Position numbers and translations under genes: made by a program | Shown here: one piece after another, positions 37,888 to 47,211 of the stretch | Numbering within the stretch: position 1 is the stretch's first letter | How the letters are laid out: the number at the start of each line of letters is the position of its first letter | Origin: Flavobacterium sp. SUN046 | GTDB lineage: Bacteria; Bacteroidota; Bacteroidia; Flavobacteriales; Flavobacteriaceae | DNA length: 64,000 bases | NCBI RefSeq assembly: GCF_028867965.1 | Contig: NZ_JAPQNT010000001.1 | Span: 434,001 to 498,000, forward strand | Direction of reading: 5' to 3' | Notes under the pieces: model-generated | Database searches by the model: none | The model's input: only the letters and a program-made list of their open reading frames with translations | What the model was told of the DNA's origin: nothing

Positions 37888-38082
37888 TTACTATCTATTT
37901 TATAAAAGTAACGCTGTAAGGACTTTTTGTATCGCTGTGAGATATTTTAATCCAAAATGTAATAATCAACGTAAATTCTATTAAATTTGTACTGAAATCA
38001 AGTGTTTAAAAATTACTTATGTAGATTAATTCTAAATAACATTTATGCTTGACTTCCAAATCATATACGAAAAAACATCGCT

Positions 38083-38955
38083 ATGGGTTCTCAAGAAGAG
38101 ATAAAAATTGAAAATGATTTTATTTTAATACGATTTCAGAATGATGGAAGCGAAAATTTTCATGTGAAAAGACCTATAAATCAAGGACTTATTCAGTTTC
38201 ATTTTGGAATTAAAGGAAAAGCAAAATTTGTTTTCAACGAAGGAAATTATGCTTTAGAATTAAAAGATGAAAAGTCATTATTGTTTTATAATCCTCAAAA
38301 AGAGTTGCCTTTAAATTTAGAATTGGCTCCAAATTCTTGGGTAATTTCGGTTATAATTTCCATTCAAAAGTTTCACGGATTGTTTTCAAATGATGCCAGT
38401 CATATTCCGTTTTTAAGCGATGAAAATAAAGACCGAAAATATTATAAAGAAGGCGATATTAGTCCGTCAATGGCAATTGTATTGAGTCAATTGTTTCATT
38501 ATAATTTGAATCCGTCGATAAAAAATCTGTATTATAAAGGTAAAGGATACGAGTTATTGAGTTTGTATTTCAATCGTTCTGAAGATCCAGATGCTGAACA
38601 ATGTCCGTTTTTAATTGACGAGGAAAACGTTTTAAAAATCAGAAAAGCCAAAGAAATTATCATTGCCAATATGGCTGAACCGCCAGGATTAGAAGAACTT
38701 TCCGAAAAAGTTGGTTTGAGTTTGAAGAAATTAAAAATGGGTTTCAAACAAATTTATGGCGATACCGTTTACGGATTTCTATTTGATTATAAAATGGATT
38801 ATGCCCGACAATTATTAGATTCGGGTTCTTATAATGTAAACGAAGTTGGCTTGAAAATTGGTTACAGCACCGGAAGTCATTTTATTGCGGCATTCAAGAA
38901 AAAATTTGCTACTACGCCTAAGAAATATTTGATGTCGATTAATGCAAATGTTTAA
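38083..38955 (+). CDS. AraC-family transcriptional regulator
   Basis: 290 residues. The C-terminal ~100 residues hold the two HTH motifs (LEELSEKVGLSLKKLKMGFKQIYG and NVNEVGLKIGYSTGSHFIAAFKKKF, given as cores), ending TPKKYLM. The N-terminal part is a cupin-like sensor of unknown ligand. It stands between hemA (divergent) and hemH (109 bases downstream), so it is a strong candidate regulator of haem synthesis or of iron/haem supply. Confidence 0.9.
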   Translation: MGSQEEIKIENDFILIRFQNDGSENFHVKRPINQGLIQFHFGIKGKAKFVFNEGNYALELKDEKSLLFYNPQKELPLNLELAPNSWVISVIISIQKFHGLFSNDASHIPFLSDENKDRKYYKEGDISPSMAIVLSQLFHYNLNPSIKNLYYKGKGYELLSLYFNRSEDPDAEQCPFLIDEENVLKIRKAKEIIIANMAEPPGLEELSEKVGLSLKKLKMGFKQIYGDTVYGFLFDYKMDYARQLLDSGSYNVNEVGLKIGYSTGSHFIAAFKKKFATTPKKYLMSINANV

Positions 38956-39063
38956 AATCCAAATCACATCAATTTCGTATATCAAACAATCAATAAAAAA
39001 TTGTTAATCAAAATCAATAAAAAAGAAGTTTAATTACTTTTATAAAAAAATAAAATTACCAAA

Positions 39064-40080
39064 ATGAAAGGAGTATTATTAGTAAATTTAGGTTCGCCAG
39101 AAAGTCCAACAGCTAAAGATGTTAAGCCGTATTTAGATGAATTTTTAATGGATAAATATGTAATTGATGTTCCATTTTTATTGCGAGCGTTGTTAGTTCG
39201 TGGAATAATTTTACAAACACGACCGAAAAAATCAGCCGAAGCTTACGCTAGAATTTGGACTGATGAAGGTTCGCCTTTGATTGTAATTTCGAAAAGAATG
39301 CACAAAAAAGTTCAAGCCAAAGTTGATATTCCTGTTGCTTTAGCAATGCGTTATGGAACGATTACTATACTGAAAGGATTGCAAGAATTGCACGATAAAG
39401 GTGTTACCGAAGTGATGTTGATGCCTTTATATCCGCAACATGCTATGGCATCTACAACTACAATTGTGGTTTTAGCAGAAGAATTGCGAGCAAAACATTT
39501 TCCAGAAATGAAATTCACCAATGTTCCTGCGTTTTACAATAAACCCGAATACATTCAGGCATTAGCTAATTCGATAAAAAAGCATTTGGACACTTTTGAA
39601 TATGACCATTTATTGTTTTCGTATCACGGAATTCCGAAACGTCATATTCGTAAAACTGATGTTACCAAATCACATTGTCAAATCGATGGTTCATGTTGTA
39701 ACACACCTTCGCCAGCGCACGAATTTTGCTACCGTCATCAATGTTATGAAACCACGAAACAAGTTGTAAAATTACTCGGAATTCCCGAAGGAAAATACAG
39801 TCAAACATTTCAATCTCGTTTAGCTGGTGATAAATGGTTAACGCCTTACACCGATGTTGAAGTAAACAAAATGCCCGAAAAAGGGATTAAAAAATTAGCG
39901 GTTGTAACTCCAGCTTTCGTTTCTGATTGTTTAGAAACTTTAGAAGAAATCGCAATGGAAGCCAACGAACAATTTATGCATCATGGTGGCGAAGAGTTTA
40001 TGGCAATTCCGTGTATGAATGACGATGATGAATGGTGTGGCGTTGTGGCGAATTGGATTGAGGAGTTTAAGAGAAAATAG
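39064..40080 (+). CDS. hemH: Ferrochelatase
   Basis: 338 residues. It starts MKGVLLVNLGSPESPTAKDVKPYL; the active site is in LLFSYHGIPKRHI and the glutamate in LETLEEIAMEANEQF. A cysteine-rich insert (CQIDGSCCNTPSPAHEFCYRHQCYE, split by non-Cys residues; key Cys near 202-222) may hold an iron-sulphur cluster, as in some other ferrochelatases. It inserts Fe2+ into protoporphyrin IX. Confidence 0.96.
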   Translation: MKGVLLVNLGSPESPTAKDVKPYLDEFLMDKYVIDVPFLLRALLVRGIILQTRPKKSAEAYARIWTDEGSPLIVISKRMHKKVQAKVDIPVALAMRYGTITILKGLQELHDKGVTEVMLMPLYPQHAMASTTTIVVLAEELRAKHFPEMKFTNVPAFYNKPEYIQALANSIKKHLDTFEYDHLLFSYHGIPKRHIRKTDVTKSHCQIDGSCCNTPSPAHEFCYRHQCYETTKQVVKLLGIPEGKYSQTFQSRLAGDKWLTPYTDVEVNKMPEKGIKKLAVVTPAFVSDCLETLEEIAMEANEQFMHHGGEEFMAIPCMNDDDEWCGVVANWIEEFKRK

Positions 40081-40184
40081 AATATGAAATTCATACAGAA
40101 TGACTACGTAAGTTTAGTAATAGTTTGACTATTAGTTTTTTATTAAAATAAATGTAAAAAATTTTATTTATAAAAAATATAAAT

Positions 40185-40192
40185 TACTTTTG
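40185..40192 (+). promoter_or_regulatory. Candidate minus-7 box for the 40-residue ORF
   Basis: TACTTTTG matches TAnnTTTG, 19 bases before the ATG at 40212. Confidence 0.5.
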
Positions 40193-40211
40193 TAATGAAA
40201 TAAGATTCAAA

Positions 40212-40334
40212 ATGAAACAAGCCGTTACATTAAAAGCTGACAATAAAACAGTTGAGACATTAAAAAAGATGATTTCTTTAAAAGAAGAATATCGTAAAAC
40301 TATTGTTGCCAAATTGAAATCTGATAAAAAATAA
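40212..40334 (+). CDS. Small basic protein, 40 residues, unrecognised
   Basis: ATG-to-TAA frame encoding a Lys-rich, helix-prone peptide that begins MKQAVTLKADNKTVETLKKM and ends KLKSDKK. It has its own TAnnTTTG box and stops 12 bases before the 157-residue gene. The two look like one transcript. Function unknown; an antidote or regulator of the next gene is possible but not shown. Confidence 0.55.
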   Translation: MKQAVTLKADNKTVETLKKMISLKEEYRKTIVAKLKSDKK

Positions 40335-40346
40335 TTTTTAGGAATT

Positions 40347-40820
40347 ATGTATCAATATACAAGTGAAGAGGGTTCCGACCCTCTTTTTACTTTTACTACT
40401 AAAAACGGATTGAGTTATTTCGTTGCTTTCCGAAAATTAGATTTTGGATTAGATTATTTTCAAAACTTGTATTCTGTTGACTTTTGGGAAATTTATAATC
40501 AAACTTTCATTAAAGACACTTCAATAGAAAAAACTATAATTGCAATATTATTTTCTTTTTTTGAAAATCATCCAAATACAATTTTACATTATGTTTGTGA
40601 TAGTATTGACTTTCGACAAAATGCTAGAAGTAAACTTTTTGAAATGTGGTATAATAACTCTAAAAACAATGAATTTTCAAAATTAGATTTAACATATAGC
40701 ATTGAAAAAGAAGAAATTGAATACAAACTTGAATTTGTATTTAAAAATGAATTTTATGACATTAATACCGTCAAAGAAAATGTAATTATTCAATTAAATG
40801 AGTTTTCAACTTTCAAATAA
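40347..40820 (+). CDS. Hypothetical protein, DUF6169-like
   Basis: 157 residues, acidic, no signal or TM. The opening YQYTSEEGSDPLFTFTTKNGLSYFVAFRK and the middle FFENHPNTILHYVCDSIDFRQNARSKLFEMWYNN (given in cores) match my memory of DUF6169. It follows a 40-residue ORF by 12 bases and precedes hemJ by 8 bases, so it interrupts the hemH-hemJ pair. No function is known. Confidence 0.6.
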   Translation: MYQYTSEEGSDPLFTFTTKNGLSYFVAFRKLDFGLDYFQNLYSVDFWEIYNQTFIKDTSIEKTIIAILFSFFENHPNTILHYVCDSIDFRQNARSKLFEMWYNNSKNNEFSKLDLTYSIEKEEIEYKLEFVFKNEFYDINTVKENVIIQLNEFSTFK

Positions 40821-40828
40821 TTAAATTA

Positions 40829-41368
40829 ATGGAACTCTACAACTACATAAAATCCTTACACCTAATCTTCGTAATCACATGGTTTGCAGGATTATTTTAC
40901 ATCGTTCGCTTATTTGTTTATCAAATTGAAGCCAACGAAAAACCTTCGCCAGAAAGAGAAATTTTACTAAAACAATACAAAATAATGACGTACCGATTAT
41001 GGTACATTATCACTTGGCCAAGTGCTGTCTTAGCAATAACTTTTGCAATTTGGTTACTGATTTTAATGCCAGCTTGGTTGCAAATGCCCTGGATGCATGT
41101 CAAATTAGGATTTGTAGTTCTATTAATTGCTTACCAAATAAAATGTCAACTGATTTACAGAGATTTACAAAACGACATTTTTAAGTATTCCTCTAATTTT
41201 ATGCGTCTTTGGAATGAAGGCGCAACAATTATATTGTTTGCAGTGGTTTTTTTAGTAATTTTAAAAAATGAATTCAACTGGATTTATGGTGTTCTTGGAA
41301 TTATTATATTTTCAGTTTTGATAATGCTTGGATTCAAATTTTATAAAAGATTAAGAGAAAGAAAATAG
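40829..41368 (+). CDS. hemJ: Protoporphyrinogen IX oxidase HemJ (UPF0093/CopD-like)
   Basis: 179 residues with four to five TM helices. The family start YNYIKSLHLIFVITWFAGLFYIVRLFVY contains the conserved His and Arg, and the later MHVKLGFVVLLIAYQ holds the second His, probably haem ligands. HemJ oxidises protoporphyrinogen IX to protoporphyrin IX, the step between HemF and HemH, so the window covers hemA to hemH apart from hemL. Confidence 0.9.
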   Translation: MELYNYIKSLHLIFVITWFAGLFYIVRLFVYQIEANEKPSPEREILLKQYKIMTYRLWYIITWPSAVLAITFAIWLLILMPAWLQMPWMHVKLGFVVLLIAYQIKCQLIYRDLQNDIFKYSSNFMRLWNEGATIILFAVVFLVILKNEFNWIYGVLGIIIFSVLIMLGFKFYKRLRERK

Positions 41369-41403
41369 TGTGCAGATTTTAGTAAGCAGTTATCTGATGA
41401 CTA

Positions 41404-41427
41404 AAAACTGAAAACTGAAAACTGAAA
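41404..41427. repeat. Short tandem repeat AAAACTG
   Basis: Three copies of a 7-base AAAACTG unit directly before the histidine-kinase ATG. Similar CTGAAAACTGAAA runs are common between flavobacterial genes. Confidence 0.6.
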
Positions 41428-41429
41428 AA

Positions 41430-42896
41430 ATGCTCAACGGTTTTAAAATGTCGATGCTTTCACTTCGAATTAGGATTTTCCTATCGATGATTGTATTGAT
41501 ATTAATTGCATCAATATTGATGGCGTCCATTTCAGCAATTCAGTTTAAAAATGAAGCCAGAAGATATCATCAGGAACGACTTGACCGTAAAGAAGATGCT
41601 GTAAAAGAACACATCAATTATATTTTATCCAATACAACTTATCCGCTTACCGAAAAAAATCTTCCGCTTATATTTAAAGATAAAATTCATGAATTATCTG
41701 ATATTCATAATGTTGAAATTAATATTTATAGTCTAAATGGCAATTTATTAAAATCATCAAAAGCTTCTTTTTCTGTCGATAATGTTTCGCCGCCAATTCC
41801 AAAATTTGTTATTAAATTAGTACAATCATCTATCGAAAAAAGGTATGTTGATATTAAAAACGTTGATGGCGTAAAAATCCGTTCTTCATTCAGTCAAATA
41901 AAAGATGACAAATTCAAACCACTCGGAATTCTAAATTTGCCTTATGTAGAAGACGACAGTTTTTATGAAAATGAAATTCAAGATTTCTTGGTTCGCTTGA
42001 GTCAAGTTTATTTTTTCATGTTGATTATTGCATTTGCCTTGGCATATTTTTTATCGAGTTATATCACTAAATCATTAAAAACAATTTCAGATAAAATTAA
42101 TGAAACAAGTTTGGATCAAAAGAATGAAAAAATCGTGATTGAAGCCAACAGTCGTGAGATAAATTCGTTGATAAAAGCCTACAATGCCATGGTTGATAAA
42201 TTAGAAGAAAGTGCCACAATGTTAGCACAATCGGAACGTGAACAAGCATGGCGAGAAATGGCGAAACAAGTCGCACACGAAATAAAAAATCCGTTAACAC
42301 CAATGCGTTTGACGGTGCAAAGTTTTCAACGAAAATTTGATCCAGAAGATCCAGACTTAAAACAAAAACTAAACGATTATACCAAAACACTAATTCAGCA
42401 AATTGATACCATGAGTTCGGTAGCATCAGCATTTTCAAACTTTGCATCAATGCCTGCACAACAAAATGAAACCTTGAATGTAGTTGAAGTAGTTGAGTTT
42501 TCGATGGATATTTTTAACGAAGAATATTTAAGATTTGAAAGCGATGAAGAAGAAATTGTAACGATTATGGATCGAACACAATTGATTAGAATTATTACTA
42601 ATTTGGTTAAAAACGCTATTCAAGCAATTCCAGAAGAACAAGATTACAAATCGATTGTGGTTGCCGTAAAACGAGTAAATAACTTTGTAAATATTACTGT
42701 TAAAGATAACGGAATTGGTATAGAATTAGAAAATACCGAACGTATTTTTGAACCAAAATTCACCACTAAAAATAGCGGAATGGGTCTTGGTTTAGGAATT
42801 ATCAAAAATATAATAGAAAATTACAAAGGAACTATTATATTTGAAACTGAATATAGAAAAGGAACGACGTTTATTGTTTCGCTTCCTATAATTTAA
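41430..42896 (+). CDS. NtrY-like sensor histidine kinase
   Basis: 488 residues. Two TM helices (~10-32 and ~190-212) enclose a periplasmic sensor domain. HAMP follows, then the H-box REMAKQVAHEIKNPLTPMRLTV with phosphoryl His, N-box NLVKNAIQAIPE, G-boxes DNGIGIE and GMGLGLGI. The start could instead be the ATG at 41448. No response regulator is adjacent, so the partner lies elsewhere. Placed after hemJ. Confidence 0.9.
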   Translation: MLNGFKMSMLSLRIRIFLSMIVLILIASILMASISAIQFKNEARRYHQERLDRKEDAVKEHINYILSNTTYPLTEKNLPLIFKDKIHELSDIHNVEINIYSLNGNLLKSSKASFSVDNVSPPIPKFVIKLVQSSIEKRYVDIKNVDGVKIRSSFSQIKDDKFKPLGILNLPYVEDDSFYENEIQDFLVRLSQVYFFMLIIAFALAYFLSSYITKSLKTISDKINETSLDQKNEKIVIEANSREINSLIKAYNAMVDKLEESATMLAQSEREQAWREMAKQVAHEIKNPLTPMRLTVQSFQRKFDPEDPDLKQKLNDYTKTLIQQIDTMSSVASAFSNFASMPAQQNETLNVVEVVEFSMDIFNEEYLRFESDEEEIVTIMDRTQLIRIITNLVKNAIQAIPEEQDYKSIVVAVKRVNNFVNITVKDNGIGIELENTERIFEPKFTTKNSGMGLGLGIIKNIIENYKGTIIFETEYRKGTTFIVSLPII

Positions 42897-42916
42897 AAAT
42901 AACCACTAAAAAGGTT

Positions 42917-43011
42917 TTCGACAAGCTCGGACTGACAATGATTTTGAAACTATTTTTTTAATAAAAAACTAAAATCAATTATATATTCAATGTCACACTG
43001 AGCTTGTCGAA
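42917..43011. repeat. Palindromic repeat (TTCGACAAGCTC...GAGCTTGTCGAA)
   Basis: 21-base arms with 3 mismatches (42917-42937 and 42991-43011). A second copy of the same family lies at 62817-62923. A spurious upstream start for the next gene (43004) falls inside the right arm. Confidence 0.82.
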
Positions 43012-43033
43012 GTGCTTTTATAAAATCACAACT

Positions 43034-43816
43034 ATGAATTTCGAAAACATAATTATTTCTTCTGAAAACGGAATCGGACAAATCACAATCAATCGTCCAT
43101 CAAAATTAAATGCATTAAATGTTGCAACCATTAAAGAACTTCATGATGGTTTTGAAAATTTAGATGGTAATCCAGAAATTAGAGTAATAATTATCACTGG
43201 CGAAGGAGAAAAAGCATTTGTTGCTGGTGCCGATATTTCTGAATTTGCAAATTTTTCTATAGAAGAAGGCGCACAATTGGCACAACAAGGTCAAGAATTA
43301 TTATTTGATTTTATCGAAAATTTAAAAACTCCTGTAATTGCTGCCGTTAACGGATTTGCACTTGGTGGCGGATTAGAATTAGCAATGGCGTGTCATTTTA
43401 GAATCGCATCCGAAAATGCCAAAATGGGATTGCCAGAAGTTTCTCTTGGAGTAATTCCGGGTTATGGCGGAACGCAACGATTACCACAACTTGTTGGAAA
43501 AGGTCGCGCTATGGAAATGATCATGACTGCTGGAATGATAACTGCCGACGACGCTTACAGAGCTGGCTTGGTTAATCATGTTGTGCCACAAACGGAACTT
43601 TTAAATTTTGTTAAAGAAATTGCTTCCAAAATAATGCGAAATTCTCCAGTAGCAATTGCTAAAGCCATCAAAGCAGTAAATGCCAATTTCAAAGATGGTG
43701 TTGATGGTTATCAAACTGAAATAAGAAACTTTGGAAAATGCTTTGGAACAGAAGATTTTAAAGAAGGAACAACTGCTTTTCTAGAAAAAAGAAAAGCCAA
43801 TTTCAAAGGAAATTAA
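43034..43816 (+). CDS. Enoyl-CoA hydratase/isomerase family protein
   Basis: 260 residues from the ATG at 43034 (MNFENIIISSENGIGQITINRP). Crotonase motifs: AFVAGADISEF (oxyanion), VNGFALGGGLELAMACHFRI (catalytic Glu) and LPEVSLGVIPGYGGTQRLP with the second Glu. Expected to hydrate enoyl-CoA in beta-oxidation or to act on 3-hydroxybutyryl-CoA. Substrate length is not deducible. Confidence 0.93.
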   Translation: MNFENIIISSENGIGQITINRPSKLNALNVATIKELHDGFENLDGNPEIRVIIITGEGEKAFVAGADISEFANFSIEEGAQLAQQGQELLFDFIENLKTPVIAAVNGFALGGGLELAMACHFRIASENAKMGLPEVSLGVIPGYGGTQRLPQLVGKGRAMEMIMTAGMITADDAYRAGLVNHVVPQTELLNFVKEIASKIMRNSPVAIAKAIKAVNANFKDGVDGYQTEIRNFGKCFGTEDFKEGTTAFLEKRKANFKGN

Positions 43817-43854
43817 TACGCTTACCAACAAAAATAACCTCTAAAAAACTTTAA

Positions 43855-45411
43855 ATGAAAAAAATTATTACCTGCATTGTCTTTGCTTTGCTTTCACACG
43901 TGGCACTACAAGCACAAGAAATTCCTTTTAAAATCAAAACAAGTGATGTATTTAAAGATGAATATAAACATTCTTCAATTGTATTAGTAGAAGACGACGG
44001 AAATGGTGGCGTAGTCATAGTTCGTTCATATCAAGGCGGTATTTTTTCGTCTGGAATTGGATATTATTTTGAACACTACGACGCTAATCTAAAATTAATT
44101 AAAGAATATGAATATGAATTAACCCATTCTAATGTTGAAAAACAAAGCTCTGTTTTAGGAGTTATTATGGATGGCGATAAAGTAAACATAATAGATTTTT
44201 TATATAATAAAACAGATAAAGCATTTATTTGTTCTTCTTTAACTGCTAATATTAATGATTTTGATTTTAGTAAAACAGAATTGTTTAGATTGAATAGTGA
44301 GGAAATAAAACAGTTTAGCTTTTTCTCTTTAGGAAGTTTTGATGGCGATTCTGGCGCTTCAATGATTATTAATGAAGATAAAACTGCTTTTGCAATAACT
44401 ATTGATATTAAAGATAAGACTGCTGAAACGCACAAGCTTTTTTTGTATGACAATAAATTGAATAAAAAATTTGACCATACTTTTAAACGTGAAATTAAAG
44501 ATAGAAAATTCCGATTTGAAAATATTGATGTTTCTAAAGATGGAAACACGTTATACTTATTAGGAAAAGTATATACAGATGAAAAGAAAAAGAAAAAAGA
44601 TGGTGGTAAATATCAATATGAGTTAACAAGAATTACAAAAGATTCTGAAAAAACTCAAGTTTTTGATACTAATGAAAGCTTTGCTGCTTCTTTAAAAACA
44701 ATTATTTTTCAAGACAGATTAACTTGTATCGGATTTTATTCTGAAAGAAATGATAACCGATTTAAAGGAATTTGTTATTTCGAATTAGATCCAGTTTCAC
44801 TTGACATTAGAAAATCTAAATTCAATCCGTTCACTGAACAATTTATGATTGACAAATACGGAAAAGATAAAGATAAAGAGTTGAAAAATCTTTCTTTTAG
44901 AAAAATTCTTATCACACCAGAAAATGAAATTGTTTTCAATGCAGAAGAGTTTTATTTAACAACAACTTATGTTTCTAACGGAATGAACGGCGGTGGATAT
45001 ACAAGAACCATTTATCATTATGATGATATTGTAAGTGCAAAAATCAATCACTCTGGCGAAATTGTTTGGGCTAGAAATATTAATAAAAGGCAAGCAACAG
45101 ATGGTGATGATTCTTACATTTCATATACTTCAACCATAAAAGGAAATGACACTTTTTTCTTTATCAATACTGGTGAAAAAGTGAAAAAATTAAGTAATGA
45201 TAGAATCCAATTTGGGCAAACAAGCACTAAACGTTCTAACTTAAACATTATTAGAATTAAACCAACTGGCGATTTTGATTATCAAGAAATATTAGATGAT
45301 AAAGACACCGAAGTCCCATTTATGGTATCTAATGGAGTTTTATCTGGAGAATCTGTTTTCTTTATTGGTAGAAAAGGAAAGAAAAAACAAATTTTAAAAG
45401 TTACTTTATAA
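43855..45411 (+). CDS. Secreted protein of unknown function
   Basis: 518 residues with a signal peptide (MKKIITCIVFALLSHVALQAQE). The body is beta-rich with repeated F/Y-D-aromatic strands and could be a propeller, but no family is recognised. No T9SS tail or lipobox is present, so it is periplasmic or outer-membrane associated. It follows the enoyl-CoA hydratase by 38 bases and ends at a clear terminator. Confidence 0.75.
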   Translation: MKKIITCIVFALLSHVALQAQEIPFKIKTSDVFKDEYKHSSIVLVEDDGNGGVVIVRSYQGGIFSSGIGYYFEHYDANLKLIKEYEYELTHSNVEKQSSVLGVIMDGDKVNIIDFLYNKTDKAFICSSLTANINDFDFSKTELFRLNSEEIKQFSFFSLGSFDGDSGASMIINEDKTAFAITIDIKDKTAETHKLFLYDNKLNKKFDHTFKREIKDRKFRFENIDVSKDGNTLYLLGKVYTDEKKKKKDGGKYQYELTRITKDSEKTQVFDTNESFAASLKTIIFQDRLTCIGFYSERNDNRFKGICYFELDPVSLDIRKSKFNPFTEQFMIDKYGKDKDKELKNLSFRKILITPENEIVFNAEEFYLTTTYVSNGMNGGGYTRTIYHYDDIVSAKINHSGEIVWARNINKRQATDGDDSYISYTSTIKGNDTFFFINTGEKVKKLSNDRIQFGQTSTKRSNLNIIRIKPTGDFDYQEILDDKDTEVPFMVSNGVLSGESVFFIGRKGKKKQILKVTL

Positions 45412-45417
45412 AACTGA

Positions 45418-45446
45418 AAGGAGAACCAAAATGGTTCTCTTTTTTA
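45418..45446 (+). terminator. Intrinsic terminator of the 518-residue gene
   Basis: GAGAACC (45421-45427) pairs with GGTTCTC (45433-45439), 5-base loop, then six T. The T run overlaps the stop of the convergent HD gene. Confidence 0.85.
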
Positions 45447-46088
45447 TTTCTCACCATTCCACTCAGCATAAAATTGCGAAAGAAAAAGTTCCATAAAATG
45501 ATGGCGTTCTTCCGCGATTTTTTTACCGGTTTCGGTGTTCATTTTATCCTTGAGCAACAATAACTTTTCATAAAAATGATTAATTGTTGGTGCTTCATTA
45601 TTTTTATATTCTTCTTTACTCATTGCAAGCTTTGGAAGAATTTCAGGATTGTACATTTGCCTGTTTTTAAATCCACCATAGTTAAAAGTTCTAGCAATTC
45701 CGATTGCTCCAATTGCATCCAATCTATCGGCATCTTGAACAATTTCTAATTCTTTAGAACTAAATTTCTTTTCAAAATTGCCTCCTTTAAAAGAAATATT
45801 TTCTATGATATTTATAACATGACTAATTATTTCTTGAGAAGCATTTTGAGATTCTAAAAACTCACGAGCTACTTTGGGTCCAACTGTTTCGTCGCCATCA
45901 TTAAATTTACTATCAGCAATATCGTGAAGTAGTGCGCCTAATTTTACAACTTCTAGATCGCAATTTTCACCTTTGGCAATTAATAGTGCGTTTTTATACA
46001 CACGCTCAATATGAAACCAGTCGTGACCTGCTTCTGCGCCTTTAAGTTTTTCTTTTACAAATACTATTGTTGTGTCTATTAAGTTCAA
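45444..46088 (-). CDS. HD-domain phosphohydrolase
   Basis: 214 residues. Metal-site motifs: HDWFHIERVYKNA (first His), LGALLHDIADSKF (HD pair) and VQDADRLDAIGAIGIAR (last Asp). The last motif is typical of the YedJ/YpgQ-like HD family. The substrate, probably a nucleotide, is unknown. Convergent with the 518-residue gene. Confidence 0.9.
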   Translation of the reverse strand: MNLIDTTIVFVKEKLKGAEAGHDWFHIERVYKNALLIAKGENCDLEVVKLGALLHDIADSKFNDGDETVGPKVAREFLESQNASQEIISHVINIIENISFKGGNFEKKFSSKELEIVQDADRLDAIGAIGIARTFNYGGFKNRQMYNPEILPKLAMSKEEYKNNEAPTINHFYEKLLLLKDKMNTETGKKIAEERHHFMELFLSQFYAEWNGEK

Positions 46089-46103
46089 TTTGTTATTATT
46101 TTA

Positions 46104-46139
46104 TATTAAAAATGTTGCCTTGAAAACTCAAGACAACAT
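46104..46139 (-). terminator. Intrinsic terminator of the desaturase
   Basis: On the minus strand ATGTTGTCTTG pairs with CAAGGCAACAT (46112-46122 with 46129-46139 in + coordinates), followed by five T. Confidence 0.75.
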
Positions 46140-46171
46140 CTATTTTCTTTACTCTTTTATCTATTTTTTAT

Positions 46172-47161
46172 TTATTTTACTAAAGCCGGCTGCACCCATT
46201 TAAAAATATAATTTTCATCTGGCAAAACCAATCGTTCTGAAATTTTAGCCATTCTTCCTGGCAATTTCATTAGATAATCTCTTGCTTTTTCTGCTTCGTC
46301 TGTAAGATTTCCAATTTTATCAATTTGCCATTTTTCTATCAATTTTTGCATAATTTCTACATAATCATTAGCGGTATAAACGCCTAATTTTTGTGCAGAA
46401 TTAGAAAATTGTTCAAATGCAGCTCCAATTTTCTCACCAGATTCTCTTAAAAAACCTGCTGGCATAATGATTTTTTGCTTCATCATGTATTGAAAAGCCA
46501 ACATCATTTCGGATGGATCAACTTTGAAAATTTGATCTACAAATTCGCAATACGCATGATGATGACGCATTTCATCTCCAGCAATTAATTTGCAAACTTT
46601 CGCCAATTTTTTATCACCATAATCTTTAGCAATTTGTGACACTCTATTGTGTGAAACATAAGTTGCTAATTCTTGAAAACTAGTGTAAACAAAGTTTTTA
46701 TATGGATCACGACCAGTTCCAATATCAAATCCATCGGCTATTAAATGCTGTGTTGTAATTTCAACTTCGCGCATGTTCACTCGTCCAGATAAATACAAAT
46801 ATTTGTTCAATAAATCGCCGTGACGGTTTTCTTCACTTGTCCATTGACGAATCCATCTTGACCAACCGTTGCGCTCAACGTTATCAATACCTTCAACATC
46901 CATCAACCACGATTCGTAGGTTGGAAGAGCTTCTTCTGTAATGGTATCGCCAACCATGGCAACCCAAAAATCATAAGGTAAATCTTTAGCAATTTCTTGA
47001 ATTTCTTTAACTTCTTCAAAAAAAGTATCGCTTTGAGCATCAGGCAAAAAATCTGATGGTTGCCAAATAGTTTCAATTGGAATTAAAAATTTGTCTACAA
47101 ACTCATCAACTTTATTATCTAGAAATTGCATCACTTCTAGACGTACATTTTTTATGGACAT
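46172..47161 (-). CDS. Acyl-ACP desaturase
   Basis: 329 residues. The di-iron ligands are visible as ENRHG (EExxH-type) and DEMRHHHAY. The opening LIPIETIWQPSDFLP and RDPYKNFVYTSFQELATYVSH match plant-type soluble stearoyl-ACP desaturases. It introduces a double bond into acyl chains. The downstream plsC gene lies upstream on this strand by 50 bases, a lipid-synthesis context. Confidence 0.93.
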   Translation of the reverse strand: MSIKNVRLEVMQFLDNKVDEFVDKFLIPIETIWQPSDFLPDAQSDTFFEEVKEIQEIAKDLPYDFWVAMVGDTITEEALPTYESWLMDVEGIDNVERNGWSRWIRQWTSEENRHGDLLNKYLYLSGRVNMREVEITTQHLIADGFDIGTGRDPYKNFVYTSFQELATYVSHNRVSQIAKDYGDKKLAKVCKLIAGDEMRHHHAYCEFVDQIFKVDPSEMMLAFQYMMKQKIIMPAGFLRESGEKIGAAFEQFSNSAQKLGVYTANDYVEIMQKLIEKWQIDKIGNLTDEAEKARDYLMKLPGRMAKISERLVLPDENYIFKWVQPALVK

Positions 47162-47211
47162 TATTGTTGTTATTTAAAAAATTAAAATTTGGGTTTTAAT
47201 AATTTTGTTTA

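Noticed and set aside
45444..46088. HD-domain gene as part of a defence system
   Set aside because: The motif set is that of a housekeeping HD hydrolase and no effector or sensor partner is adjacent.
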